A stretch of DNA of 64,000 nucleotides from Actinomadura mexicana (GTDB taxonomy: Bacteria; Actinomycetota; Actinomycetes; Streptosporangiales; Streptosporangiaceae): NCBI RefSeq assembly GCF_900188105.1, contig NZ_FZNP01000016.1, positions 62,001 to 126,000 of the forward strand. Direction: 5' to 3'. Of this stretch, positions 17,703-27,955 are shown one piece after another. The position numbers were made by a program, and so were the translations under genes. Every line of letters starts with the position of its first letter. Position 1 is the first letter of the stretch. Under the pieces are notes generated by a model. That model worked only from the letters and a program-made list of their open reading frames with translations. It made no database searches and was not told where the DNA came from.

Positions 17703-17897
17703 GTGCGGGAGAGTCCCCACGCCGCCAGCGTGGGGCGCCGAAGGGGCAACCTCCCCGGAACCTCTCAGGCAAAAGGACCGCGAGGCGAGGCACCTCTGGA
17801 AAGCAGGCGTCGGCCCCCGCGCGGGGGCCGGGCGGCTCACCGAAGGGGAAACCCCGCCGCGCGGGTGAAGCTCTCAGGTGCCGATGACAGAGGGGGA
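17703..17897 (+). promoter_or_regulatory. Tandem glycine riboswitch
   Basis: Two glycine aptamers lie head to tail in the leader of gcvP. Aptamer 1 (about 17703-17783) begins GCGGGAGAGTCC and ends with CTCTCAGGCAAAAGGACCG. Aptamer 2 (about 17790-17897) runs through CACCGAAGGGG to GCTCTCAGGTGCCGATGACAG and a purine-rich 3' strand. Both carry the conserved CCGAAGGGG and CTCTCAGG cores. A -10-like TAGGGT at 17671-17676 would start transcription just upstream. Glycine binding is known to raise gcv expression in this class; here it sits 62 bases before the gcvP ATG. Confidence 0.95.
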
Positions 17898-17959
17898 GAC
17901 CGGCCGCCGGCCCGCGCCGGCGGCGGACCTGAGCGACCGCAGCAGCCAGGAGGCCTTCC

Positions 17960-20830
<2,871 letters not shown>

Positions 20831-20843
20831 AGGGTGTTCATTT

Positions 20844-20890
20844 GTGGTCTTTTGGCTGAGGCGCCTGGGGCGCCTCAGCCAAAAGACCAC
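20844..20890 (+). terminator. Very long perfect hairpin after gcvP
   Basis: Two perfectly complementary 22-base arms (20844-20865 and 20869-20890) enclose a 3-base loop, TGG. The arms carry TTTT and AAAA internally, so a U-tract forms on either strand. It starts 14 bases after the gcvP stop and should terminate gcvP transcripts efficiently, on either strand. Confidence 0.9.
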
Positions 20891-21186
20891 GGGCGATCGC
20901 TGGCATCGCTTCGTCTCGCCTAGCGGCTCGCTACGCGATCAGGTTCTCGCTTCGCTCGAACCTGCCTTCGGACGCGATCGCGGTGGTTTGGTCGTGGGTG
21001 GTCGGGGCGGTGGCTGGGCGGCGTTCGCGTTTCGTACGGCTGGGCATCCGCCGCCCCCCGGTTGGGGGCGGTCGGGCCGAATGGATTTGTGATCATGGCA
21101 GGGGTTTCGGGGTGTCGGGGCGGGACTCGGCGGGGGCGGATCGCTACGCTCTTTGCGGACCCCGACCCCCAGAGGGCAGAAGAGCG
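20891..21186. other. Non-coding, palindrome-rich spacer before the TPR gene
   Basis: No gene is supported here. The first 95 bases are unusually structured: GCGATC occurs at 20894-20899, 20935-20940 and again near 20974, and CAGGTTC/GAACCTG (20940-20946 and 20958-20964) form a 7-bp stem around TCGCTTCGCTC. This may be a degraded mobile repeat or a folded 3' region; I cannot tell which. Confidence 0.4.
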
Positions 21187-22296
21187 ATGATCGAGTCTCC
21201 GGACGCGGTATCCGACGACGCGGCGCGACTGTGCGAGGAGGCCCGCGGCCTCGCCGAGAGCGGTGAGGCGGAGCGGGCCGCGCTGCTGTTCGAAAGGGTG
21301 CTCGCGCTGGGCGACACCCCCTTCCGGGCGCGGGCGGCGCTGGGGCTGGCGGTCGTCCTGGACGACGCCGGGCACGTCGAGCGCGCCCGGGAGGCCGACC
21401 GGGCCGCGATCGCCACCGCCGACCCCGAGTACGGGCCGCGCGCCGCCTACCACCTGGCGCTCACCCATGAACGGGCCGGTGAGCACGAGCGGGCGGCGCC
21501 CGCCTGGCGGGTCGTGGTCGACTTCGGCAATCCCGCCTACCTGCCGCCCGCCCATCTGGCCCTCGCCCGGATCGCCGACGACGCCGGCGACTTCGACACC
21601 GCCCGCGACCACTGGGAGGCGGTGGTCGCGACCGGGGACGCCGAGTACGGGCCGCCCGCCGCGCACGACCTGGCCCAGCGGCTGCTGGAGCGTGATGAGC
21701 CCGCCCGCGCCCAGCGGGTCCTGACCGCCGGGCTCAGGCTGATCGAGCGGGGCACCGCCCCCTACGCCTACGGGCGGCTCGCCGTCGCGCTCGGCATCTC
21801 CTACCTCGACCAGGCGATCGGCGCCTTCGGCGCGGCGCTGGGGGAGGAGCCGCCCGACCCGGAGGTCGGGCCGCTGGCCACCGAGCTCCTGGCGCGGACG
21901 CTGCCGCTGCGGGGGCGGGGCGCCGAGGCGGGCGAGGTGTGGCGGCGGGCGCTCGCCGAGCCCGGCACCGCGGGGCAGGTGCGGGCGCGGCTGCGCCGCG
22001 ACTTCGGCGACGCCGACGACGACGGCGACCTGTGGTGGGAGCCGGTGGTCGAGCACGCCGTGTCGGACGGGACGCTCCCCGCCCTCGCCGGCGAGGCGTT
22101 CGGCGCCCTCGACCACATGTACGCGCTGCTCGCCGTCCGGTACGCCGAGCACCGGGCGGGCGACGCCCGCGAGACCCTCGGCAGGGCGGTGCGCGTGCCG
22201 AGCGACTACGCGTGGGGGCCGCTGCTGCACGAGAGCTTCGCCGAGCGGTTCCGCCTGGCGACGGGCACGGCCGTCCCGGACTGGACCGAGGGTTAG
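21187..22296 (+). CDS. TPR-repeat protein, function unknown
   Basis: Soluble, alpha-helical protein of 369 residues. From residue 10 to about 230 it is built of imperfect 34-38-residue tetratricopeptide-like repeats, recognisable from recurring A-x3-Y/A-x2-A patterns such as ESGEAERAALLFERVLALGDTP and DAGDFDTARDHWEAVVATGD. TPRs usually mediate protein contacts. No catalytic motif, signal peptide or membrane helix is seen. The ATG at 21187 was chosen because the frame upstream is low in coding character. Its stop overlaps the convergent F420-type gene by 4 bases. Confidence 0.8.
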   Translation: MIESPDAVSDDAARLCEEARGLAESGEAERAALLFERVLALGDTPFRARAALGLAVVLDDAGHVERAREADRAAIATADPEYGPRAAYHLALTHERAGEHERAAPAWRVVVDFGNPAYLPPAHLALARIADDAGDFDTARDHWEAVVATGDAEYGPPAAHDLAQRLLERDEPARAQRVLTAGLRLIERGTAPYAYGRLAVALGISYLDQAIGAFGAALGEEPPDPEVGPLATELLARTLPLRGRGAEAGEVWRRALAEPGTAGQVRARLRRDFGDADDDGDLWWEPVVEHAVSDGTLPALAGEAFGALDHMYALLAVRYAEHRAGDARETLGRAVRVPSDYAWGPLLHESFAERFRLATGTAVPDWTEG

Positions 22297-22718
22297 CCGG
22301 CGATGGCGCGCTCGGCGATCACCTTGGTGATGCGGGCGCGGACGAGGTACTCGGTGGGGACGGCGTTGCGCCGGCCGAACTCCTCGGCCCGGTCGGCGCC
22401 CATGTAGCGGCCGCCGATGACGGTCGCCCAGCGGAGCACCTCGTCCAGGTCCTCGACGAGGGACGCCTCGGCCTGGATCAGCACGTAGGAGTACGGCGGC
22501 GTCTGGTCGTCGACGCAGACGGAAAGGCGCGGGTCGCGGGCGAGGACGCGGCCCTTGACGCTCTGGCGGCCCGTGTTGAACAGCAGGTCGTCGCCGTCGA
22601 GGGCGAACCAGATCGGCGTCACGTGCGGCGTCCCGTCCTTGCGGGTGACGGCGGCCTTGCCCGTGCGGGTGCCCTCCATGACGAACGCGCGCCACTCACT
22701 GTCGGTCATCGTCTCCAT
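22293..22718 (-). CDS. PPOX-class F420-dependent family oxidoreductase
   Basis: Protein of 141 residues with the split-barrel flavin/F420-binding fold of the pyridoxamine-phosphate-oxidase-like superfamily: GKAAVTRKDGTPHVTPIWFALDGDDLLFNT, SVKGRVLARDPRLSVCVDD, YVLIQAEASLVED and YLVRARITKVIAE. Members in actinomycetes reduce or bind substrates with F420, FMN or biliverdin; which one applies is unknown. The METMTDSEW start (22718) is used; Met 3 codons later is also possible. Confidence 0.88.
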   Translation of the reverse strand: METMTDSEWRAFVMEGTRTGKAAVTRKDGTPHVTPIWFALDGDDLLFNTGRQSVKGRVLARDPRLSVCVDDQTPPYSYVLIQAEASLVEDLDEVLRWATVIGGRYMGADRAEEFGRRNAVPTEYLVRARITKVIAERAIAG

Positions 22719-22756
22719 AGGCCCAGTCTGCCGCACGACCCATCCGCGCCTGCCGC

Positions 22757-22762
22757 TACCGT
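22757..22762 (+). promoter_or_regulatory. -10 element TACCGT placed for a leaderless transcript
   Basis: TACCGT lies exactly 7 bases before the ATG of the hydrolase gene at 22770, which has no ribosome-binding sequence. This spacing is the one typical of leaderless actinobacterial mRNAs, where transcription begins at the start codon. The assignment is inferred from position only. Confidence 0.5.
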
Positions 22763-22769
22763 GAGTCAC

Positions 22770-23387
22770 ATGAAGGTCGCGACGGCGCACGGGCCCGCCG
22801 AGGTGGTGCTGGACGTGGTGGACGACCCGGCGCTCCTGCTGGTACTGACGCACGGGTCGAACGGGGGAGTGGAGGCGGCCGACCTGCTGGCGGTGCGGGC
22901 GGAGGCGCTGCGGCTCGGCGGCGCCGTGGCACGGGTGACGCAGCCGTTCCGGCTCGCCGGGCGGCGGGCGCCCGGCCCGGCGGCCAAGCAGGACGAGGCG
23001 TGGCTGGAGGTCGTCGCGGTCCTGCGGAAGAGGTTCGGGGACGTCCCGCTGGTGCAGGGCGGCCGCAGCAACGGGGCCCGGGTGGCGTGCCGGACCGCGG
23101 CCGCCGCCGGGGCGGCGGGCGTTGTGGCGCTGGCGTTCCCGCTGCACCCGCCGGGCAGGCCGGAGAAGACCCGGGTGGACGAGTTGCGGTCGGCGGGGGT
23201 CGAGGTTGTCGTCGTCAACGGCGACCGGGACCCGTTCGGCGTGCCCGACCCGGCGGACGCGGCGCAGGTCGCGGTCCTGCCGAAGGAACGGCACGACCTC
23301 GGCAAGGACCCCGCGGCGGTCGGCCGGGCGGTGGAGCCGTGGCTGAGACGGTGGGCGGCCCGTCCGGTGCGGACGGGCCGGGAGTAA
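22770..23387 (+). CDS. Alpha/beta hydrolase family protein (KANL3/Tex30-like)
   Basis: Protein of 205 residues resembling dienelactone-hydrolase-like or KANL3/Tex30-type hydrolases. The nucleophile elbow is in LVQGGRSNGARVA (Ser within G-R-S-N-G); LVLTHGSNGG supplies the oxyanion-hole region, VVNGDRDPFGVP the acidic residue, and KERHDLGKD the catalytic His. No signal peptide. Transcription may begin at the ATG itself. Substrate unknown. Confidence 0.85.
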   Translation: MKVATAHGPAEVVLDVVDDPALLLVLTHGSNGGVEAADLLAVRAEALRLGGAVARVTQPFRLAGRRAPGPAAKQDEAWLEVVAVLRKRFGDVPLVQGGRSNGARVACRTAAAAGAAGVVALAFPLHPPGRPEKTRVDELRSAGVEVVVVNGDRDPFGVPDPADAAQVAVLPKERHDLGKDPAAVGRAVEPWLRRWAARPVRTGRE

Positions 23388-23413
23388 ACTGGCCCCGGGC
23401 CCGGTGCGGGCCC
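23357..23413 (+). terminator. Two consecutive GC hairpins with identical GGTGC loops
   Basis: A 9-bp perfect stem (23357-23379, arms GGCCCGTCC and GGACGGGCC) overlaps the end of the hydrolase gene, and a 6-bp stem of GGGCCC arms (23397-23413) follows its stop. Both loops read GGTGC. No T-run follows. They may end the hydrolase transcript or represent a local duplication. Confidence 0.4.
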
Positions 23414-23484
23414 AGAGGCCGGTGGTGGGTGGGCGTGCCCCCGAGGATGATCACCCGTTTGAACTAGTCCCCCGTGGAGACCGC

Positions 23485-23688
23485 TCAAGCGGCGGACGCG
23501 GCCTGCGCGTCCGTCGGCCGGTGCGGCGCGATGACTCCCCCGTCGGGCAGCAGCTCACCGGTGTCCTCGAACAGCACGACCCCGTTGCACAGCAGGCTCC
23601 ACCCCTGTTCGGGGTGCGAGGCCAGCGTGCGTGCGGCGTCGCGGTCGGGTGCGTTGTGGGAGGGACAAGGCGGCTGGTGCGGGCACAT
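23485..23688 (-). CDS. DUF5999 family small protein
   Basis: A protein of 67 residues beginning MCPHQPPCPSHNAPDRDAA, then ASHPEQGWSLLCNGVVLFED and TGELLPDGGVIAPHRP. This sequence type is highly conserved among actinomycetes and known as DUF5999. Three N-terminal-half cysteines and two histidines could bind metal, but this is unproven. ATG has GGAGG 7 bases upstream. It lies downstream of the TetR gene on the same strand, separated by 348 bases and a probable terminator, so it has its own promoter. Confidence 0.88.
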   Translation of the reverse strand: MCPHQPPCPSHNAPDRDAARTLASHPEQGWSLLCNGVVLFEDTGELLPDGGVIAPHRPTDAQAASAA

Positions 23689-24036
23689 GGCGTGCCTCCG
23701 GTCTCAACTACTGGTCGGTTGTGGTGCTTTCCTGTTCTGACGCACCCCAGTGTGGAGTGGTTCGCCCCCACCGGCCATAGCCCGTTGGGACGGTTGTCCA
23801 TTGGTACCGGAGTACCGGCCGAGTGTGATCCCTCCCACTCCGAAGTGCCATGCAGTAGCGTCCCTCCCGCGTGATAACGGACGAAGAACGACACGCCGCC
23901 GGAGCCTGAAAATTCCACGATGATCGGCGGGGGAACGGGCTCCGCCGGAGCGGCTGGGGCGCGAGGTGGGCGTTCCTCCAGGGGCGGGCCTGGGCCCCTG
24001 GCATCTGGAGATCACTCCATCGAGGACTCACCGGTC
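23689..24036. other. Non-coding gap upstream of the DUF5999 gene
   Basis: No gene is supported in these 348 bases. They hold the probable TetR terminator (23978-24001) and, closer to the DUF5999 gene, an inverted repeat GGTAC-CGGA-GTACC at 23803-23816. The latter could be an operator or leader hairpin of the DUF5999 gene. No clear -35/-10 pair was seen. Confidence 0.4.
23978..24001 (-). terminator. GC hairpin after the TetR gene
   Basis: Perfect 8-bp arms CCAGGGGC and GCCCCTGG (23978-23985 and 23994-24001) enclose an 8-base loop about 35 bases beyond the TetR stop. It lacks a T-run, so termination is plausible, not certain. Confidence 0.45.
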
Positions 24037-24636
24037 CTAGCTGACGCCGCCGAGGACGACGCCGAGACCCGCGCGGAAGCGGGCGTCCCAGTCGACCGCG
24101 CCGCCCTCGCCGCCCTCGCCGGAGGCGATCCGGGCGGCGGCGCCGTCCTCGGCGGTGCCGCGCACCTCAAGGGCCGCGTGGCCGATCACGTACCCGAGCA
24201 GGGTGTGGGCGGCGACGGCCGCGGCTTCCTCGGCGACGCCGCCGCGGCGCAGGACCTCCCGCAGCGACGCGAGGGTGGCGGCGAGCGCGGCCGGGTTGCG
24301 GCGCGTGACGACCAGGGGGAGGACGCCCGCGTGGGCCAGCAGGCGCTCGCGGTAGGCGTCCGCCCACGCCCGCAGGGCGTCCTGCCAGGGGCCGGAGGAC
24401 GGCGCCGCGGCCGGGGCCGCCGCGACATGCGCGACCAGGCCGTCCAGTAGCTGCTCCTTGCCGCGGGGGAGGTGGTGGTAGATCGCCATCGCCTCGACCT
24501 CCAGCGCGTCGCCGAGCCGGCGCATGGTGAGCCGGCCGAGTCCCTGGCCGTCCACGATGTGCAGGGCCGCCTCGACGATCCGCTCGGTGGTCAAGGGGGC
24601 GCGGTTCTGGGCGTTGATGCTGGGCTGCCTGACCAT
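24037..24636 (-). CDS. TetR family transcriptional regulator
   Basis: Regulator of 199 residues. The N-terminal helix-turn-helix spans about 15-60: LTTERIVEAALHIVDGQGLGRLTMRRLGDALEVEAMAIYHHLPRGKEQLLDGL. The C-terminal ligand/dimerisation part is the TetR_C_1 type (WADAYRERLLAHAGVLPLVVTRRNPAALAATLASLREVL). Start ATG at 24636. A palindrome TTAC-TAC-GTAA 12-22 bases upstream, overlapping a possible -10 TAAGGT, would suit autorepression. The divergent gene at 24754 may also be controlled. Effector unknown. Confidence 0.92.
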   Translation of the reverse strand: MVRQPSINAQNRAPLTTERIVEAALHIVDGQGLGRLTMRRLGDALEVEAMAIYHHLPRGKEQLLDGLVAHVAAAPAAAPSSGPWQDALRAWADAYRERLLAHAGVLPLVVTRRNPAALAATLASLREVLRRGGVAEEAAAVAAHTLLGYVIGHAALEVRGTAEDGAAARIASGEGGEGGAVDWDARFRAGLGVVLGGVS

Positions 24637-24643
24637 GAGGACA

Positions 24644-24661
24644 GACCTTACTACGTAAAGG
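24644..24661. promoter_or_regulatory. TTAC-N3-GTAA palindrome upstream of the TetR gene
   Basis: GACCTTACTACGTAAAGG contains TTAC-TAC-GTAA (24648-24658). Seventeen of these 18 bases recur at 38703-38720 upstream of the sigma factor gene. On the minus strand TAAGGT (24650-24645) ends 8 bases before the TetR ATG and may serve as a -10 of a leaderless transcript. The site could be the TetR protein's own operator. Confidence 0.5.
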
Positions 24662-24753
24662 GCCGAAGCCGGGTGTCCGCCGCCACGACACGCCGGGACC
24701 CCGCGTACGCTTACTCCGATCGAACACTGCACGACCGTCGAGGGAGTACCGAC

Positions 24754-25170
24754 ATGCCGCTGGGCCGCCGGGTGAGCAAGGACGTCGCCGAGCCGTACGA
24801 GGCCGACCAGCGGCTGGCCGCCGAGTACGACGACCGGCTCGCGGCGGCGGGCGACGCGGAGCGGGCGCTGCGGGACGCGCAGGCGTCCGGCGTCGCCGAA
24901 CCGGAGCTGCGGGAGCTGACGGTCGCGTTCGACCAGGCGATGACGGCCGTGCTCGCCGCGGCCGAGGCCGCCGAGCGGGTCGCGATGGGCCCGAAGGTGT
25001 ACTCGACGCAGTCGCAGGACGCCAAGGCGCGCCGCGCCGCCGAGATCGCCTACCGCAAGGCCAAGGCGCGCCCGGCGGTGCGCCCGTGGACGGACGAGGT
25101 CGACCGGCTGCGCACGGCGCGGGAGGCGCACCGGCTGAGCTTCAGGGCGCGGCCCGCGGCGCGCGTGTGA
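24754..25170 (+). CDS. Hypothetical protein, alpha-helical
   Basis: A protein of 138 residues that I do not recognise. It is highly charged and rich in Ala, Glu and Arg, with heptad-like stretches (QRLAAEYDDRLAAAGDAERALRDAQ, FDQAMTAVLAAAEAAERVA) that suggest coiled coils or helical bundles. No signal peptide or membrane helix. The ATG has GAGGGAG about 8 bases upstream. It is transcribed divergently from the TetR gene, which may regulate it. Confidence 0.72.
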   Translation: MPLGRRVSKDVAEPYEADQRLAAEYDDRLAAAGDAERALRDAQASGVAEPELRELTVAFDQAMTAVLAAAEAAERVAMGPKVYSTQSQDAKARRAAEIAYRKAKARPAVRPWTDEVDRLRTAREAHRLSFRARPAARV

Positions 25171-25349
25171 GCCGTCGCGGACGCGTGGCGACACGGCGTC
25201 ACCGGGTGGCACGGGCCACCGAACTTTGAGAGTCTGCCCTCTCCGGGGAACGCCGGGGGTTCTCGCGCCGCACGTCGCGCCAGCGTGACGGGTGCCGGCG
25301 CGTCCCGGCGGGGAGGGCACAGGGTGCTCTGGACGTTGGGGGATGTCAC

Positions 25350-26075
25350 GTGGAGCGCACGCCGCCGGACCGGTGCCGCGTACTGGAGTCCTACCAGGAC
25401 GGGGTGAAGGCGATCATCGCCCTGGCGGAGACCGCCGCCGACTGGGACGTGCCGACTCCCTGCGCCGACTGGCAGCTGATCGACCTGGCGGGGCATCTGC
25501 GGTGCGTGGCGGAGAACTTCCTGGAGTACCTCCAGGACGCGCCCGACAGCCGGCTGGCGAAGCTGTTCGCGCAGGAGGCGGCGACGGCGGTGCTGATCAG
25601 GCAGCAGGCGCGGCAGAACGCGGCGGAGCTGGCGGTGCTGCCGCCCGAGGCCGGCCCGGAGCGGATCCTGGCGTTCGGGGTCTCGGCGGGGGCGTACGCC
25701 GACCTGATGCCCGACATGTGGGACCGGACGCATCTGATCTACCGGGGCACCAAGTACACGGTCGGCGACCACGCGGGCGCGGCCTGCGTGGAGTGGCACC
25801 TGCACGCCTGGGACATGGCCCGCGCGATCGGGGCCGACTACCGGCCGCGCGACCCGGACCTGCTGGTGCCGGCCTGGCACTGGGGCGTCCCGCACCTGCC
25901 GCTGGAGCCGGGGGACGCGTGGGAGGCGGTGCTGCGCTCCTCGGGCCGCTCGCCGCGGTGGCCGGACCCCGGGGAGGGGCCCGGCCGGGCGCGGCGGCGG
26001 CGTTCGGGCCGGCAGTCCGCCGTCAGACGCCCGCCGGCCTCCCCGGGCGGGCCCGCAGGTAGACCAGCCAGGTGA
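25350..26075 (+). CDS. Maleylpyruvate isomerase N-terminal (MDMPI/DinB-like) family protein
   Basis: A protein of 241 residues with the four-helix, metal-binding fold found in mycothiol-dependent maleylpyruvate isomerases. Visible blocks: DWDVPTPCADWQLIDLAGHLRCVAENF, where the His is a probable metal ligand, and VEWHLHAWDMARAIG with two further His. Other members use mycothiol as cofactor; the reaction here is unknown. GTG start at 25350. The last 17 codons overlap the end of the convergent narK gene by 53 bases, and the C-terminus is an Arg/Pro-rich low-complexity tail, so it may be extended relative to relatives. Confidence 0.8.
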   Translation: MERTPPDRCRVLESYQDGVKAIIALAETAADWDVPTPCADWQLIDLAGHLRCVAENFLEYLQDAPDSRLAKLFAQEAATAVLIRQQARQNAAELAVLPPEAGPERILAFGVSAGAYADLMPDMWDRTHLIYRGTKYTVGDHAGAACVEWHLHAWDMARAIGADYRPRDPDLLVPAWHWGVPHLPLEPGDAWEAVLRSSGRSPRWPDPGEGPGRARRRRSGRQSAVRRPPASPGGPAGRPAR

Positions 26076-27396
26076 GCGCGCAGCAGACGGCGTAGAAGGC
26101 GATGAACGCGATGTAGGCGCCGTCGCCCGTCCCGTAGGTCAGGAACGACTGCCGGAACGCGATGTTGACGAGCACGCCGCCGAACGCGCCGACGGCGCCC
26201 GCGATGCCGATCAGCGCGCCGGACAGGCGGCGGGCCTCGTGCTCGGCGGCGCCCGGGTCCCCGCCGTTCGCGACGCCGGCCTGCGCCTTCGCCCTGAAGA
26301 TCGCCGGGATCATCTTGTAGGTGGACCCGTTGCCGAGGCCGCTGAAGGCGAACAGCAGCACGAATCCGGTGAGGAACAGCGCGAGGGACCCCAGCTGCGA
26401 GGCGGCGAGCACGAGGACCGCCGAGACGGCCATCGCCACGAAGGTCCAGAAGGTGACCTTCGCGCCGCCGATCCGGTCGGCGAGCCACCCGCCGGCCGGA
26501 CGGATCAGCGATCCGAGCGCGGGGCCGAGGAACGTCAGGTAGGCGGCCTTGATCGGCGTGTCGAACTCGGCCTTGAACTGCACCTGCAGGACCTGCCCGA
26601 ACGCGAAGCCGAACCCGATGAACGATCCGAAGGTGCCGATGTAGAGCACCGACATGATCCAGGTGTGGCCGTCCCGGCAGACGTCCCGCATGGCCCGCCC
26701 GTCGTTGCGGGCGTGCGCGAGGTTGTCCATGGCGAGCGCGGCGCCGAGGGCGGCGAGGACGACGAACGGGATGTAGACGCCCGCGACGAGGCCGGGGTGG
26801 TCCTTGCCCGCGGTGGCGAGGACGGCGAGCCCGACGAGCTGGACGACGGCGACGCCGAGGTTGCCGCCGCCCGCGTTGATCCCGAGCGCCCAGCCCTTGA
26901 GCCGCTGCGGGTAGAACGCGTTGATGTTGGCCATCGAGGACGCGAAGTTGCCGCCGCCGACGCCCGCGACGGCCGCCAGGACCAGCAGCGTGGTGAACGA
27001 GACGCCGGGCTCGATGAGGACCGCGGCGAGCACCGCCGGGACGAGCAGCAGCGCGGCGCTGAAGATCGTCCAGTTGCGGCCGCCGAACCGGGCGACGGCG
27101 AGGGTGTAGGGGATGCGCAGCGCCGATCCGACGAGGGCGGGGACGGCGGTGAGCGTGAACTTCCCGGCCGGGTCGATGCCGTAGGCGGGTCCGAGGAACA
27201 GCACCAGCACCGACCACAGCGTCCACACCGAGAACCCGATGTGCTCGGAGAAGATCGAGAAGGCGAGGTTGCGGCGGGCGGTCCGGGCACCGCCGGCGGC
27301 CCAGAAGGCGGGGTCCTCGGGGCGCCAGTCGTCGATCCAGCGGCCCTTCAGCGGATGGGCGCGCTCGGCACGCGCGGCTTCGGTGGTGGCGGTCAT
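26023..27396 (-). CDS. narK: Nitrate/nitrite transporter, MFS NNP family
   Basis: Membrane transporter of 457 residues. The nitrate signatures are present: GVGGGNFASSMANINAFYP in the first half (Gly-rich nitrate motif) and GLGNGSTYKMIPAIF in the second half. Arg residues expected to bind nitrate lie in ALRIPYTLAV and LIRPAGGWLADR. About 12 hydrophobic helices, soluble N-terminal 35 residues. The ATG has AAGGAG 9 bases upstream. It imports nitrate for the reductase genes 1.3 kb away on the other strand. Its promoter appears to share an operator design with nasA and nirD. Confidence 0.95.
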   Translation of the reverse strand: MTATTEAARAERAHPLKGRWIDDWRPEDPAFWAAGGARTARRNLAFSIFSEHIGFSVWTLWSVLVLFLGPAYGIDPAGKFTLTAVPALVGSALRIPYTLAVARFGGRNWTIFSAALLLVPAVLAAVLIEPGVSFTTLLVLAAVAGVGGGNFASSMANINAFYPQRLKGWALGINAGGGNLGVAVVQLVGLAVLATAGKDHPGLVAGVYIPFVVLAALGAALAMDNLAHARNDGRAMRDVCRDGHTWIMSVLYIGTFGSFIGFGFAFGQVLQVQFKAEFDTPIKAAYLTFLGPALGSLIRPAGGWLADRIGGAKVTFWTFVAMAVSAVLVLAASQLGSLALFLTGFVLLFAFSGLGNGSTYKMIPAIFRAKAQAGVANGGDPGAAEHEARRLSGALIGIAGAVGAFGGVLVNIAFRQSFLTYGTGDGAYIAFIAFYAVCCALTWLVYLRARPGRPAGV

Positions 27397-27429
27397 CAGT
27401 CGGTCTCCTTGGGTCGCTTCGACGGCTCG

Positions 27430-27483
27430 ACCGTAGGAATCCGGGGTTTCGCGCGTGTGTGACCGGTCATACGGCAGTGATAA
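27430..27483 (-). promoter_or_regulatory. narK promoter with degenerate GlnR-type operator
   Basis: Read on the minus strand, four pentamers spaced by 6 bases run from 27483 to 27446: TTATC, GTATG, CACAC and a perfect GAAAC. After 10 bases comes TACGGT (27435-27430), a good -10. The 38-base length and the distance to the -10 equal those upstream of nasA and nirD, although the second and third pentamers are poor matches. GlnR binding is inferred. Confidence 0.45.
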
Positions 27484-27584
27484 CTCCGCTGCACAGCGTG
27501 TCCCGCCCGCTGTGAGGCGCGGGGTAGACCCGGGCGCGCCCGGGTACGCAGGGAGGGAGGCGGCGGGGGAACGGAGGCGCGACG

Positions 27585-27833
27585 ATGGGAACCTGCGAGG
27601 TCTGCGGGAACGAATACGCGATGGCGTTCGAGGTGCACGCGCAGGGCCAGGTGCACACGTTCGACTCGTTCGAGTGCGCGGTCACCAAGATGGCGCCGAT
27701 CTGCGAGCACTGCCAGTGCCGCATCATGGGGCACGGCGTGGACGTGGGCGGGCACTTCTACTGCGGCGCCCACTGCGCCCGCGCCGCGGAGCCCGAACGC
27801 GCCCGCACGATCCAGGACGCGGTGCCGGTGTAA
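27585..27833 (+). CDS. Small Cys/His-rich zinc-binding protein
   Basis: A protein of 82 residues with two zinc-ribbon-like knuckles: CEVCGNEY at residue 4 with FDSFECA, and CEHCQCRIMGHGVDVGGHFYCGAHCARA. Eight cysteines and several histidines suggest two bound metals, in the style of prokaryotic metallothionein-like or FYVE/LIM-like ribbons. Actinomycetes commonly carry such proteins with no assigned function. ATG at 27585 with a GGAGGCG sequence upstream. It lies divergent from narK and is followed directly by a 17-base tandem repeat. Confidence 0.8.
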   Translation: MGTCEVCGNEYAMAFEVHAQGQVHTFDSFECAVTKMAPICEHCQCRIMGHGVDVGGHFYCGAHCARAAEPERARTIQDAVPV

Positions 27834-27916
27834 GCGCGGTGCAGAGTTAGGCGCGGTGCGGGTCGGGTGCGGTGCAGAGTTGGGCGCGGTGCAGGGTTGG
27901 GCGCGGTGCAGGCAAG
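27834..27916. repeat. Five tandem copies of a 16-17-base repeat
   Basis: Copies of GCGCGGTGCAGAGTTGG and close variants start at 27834, 27851, 27867, 27884 and 27901. They begin directly after the stop of the small Cys-rich protein and end 40 bases before the NUDIX stop, between convergent genes. Differences between units are one to six bases. It may vary in copy number between strains. Confidence 0.85.
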
Positions 27917-27955
27917 ATGCCGGTGCGGGCGGGGCGACGGGGCGGCCGCCCGGGC

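Noticed and set aside
17423..17749. N-terminal extension of the flippase-like gene
   Set aside because: Would run through the glycine riboswitch and is Arg-rich without similarity to membrane protein starts.
23450..23484. tRNA T-arm-like GTTCAAAC
   Set aside because: No acceptor stem, anticodon arm or CCA end around it; it is only a half-match to the menF palindrome.
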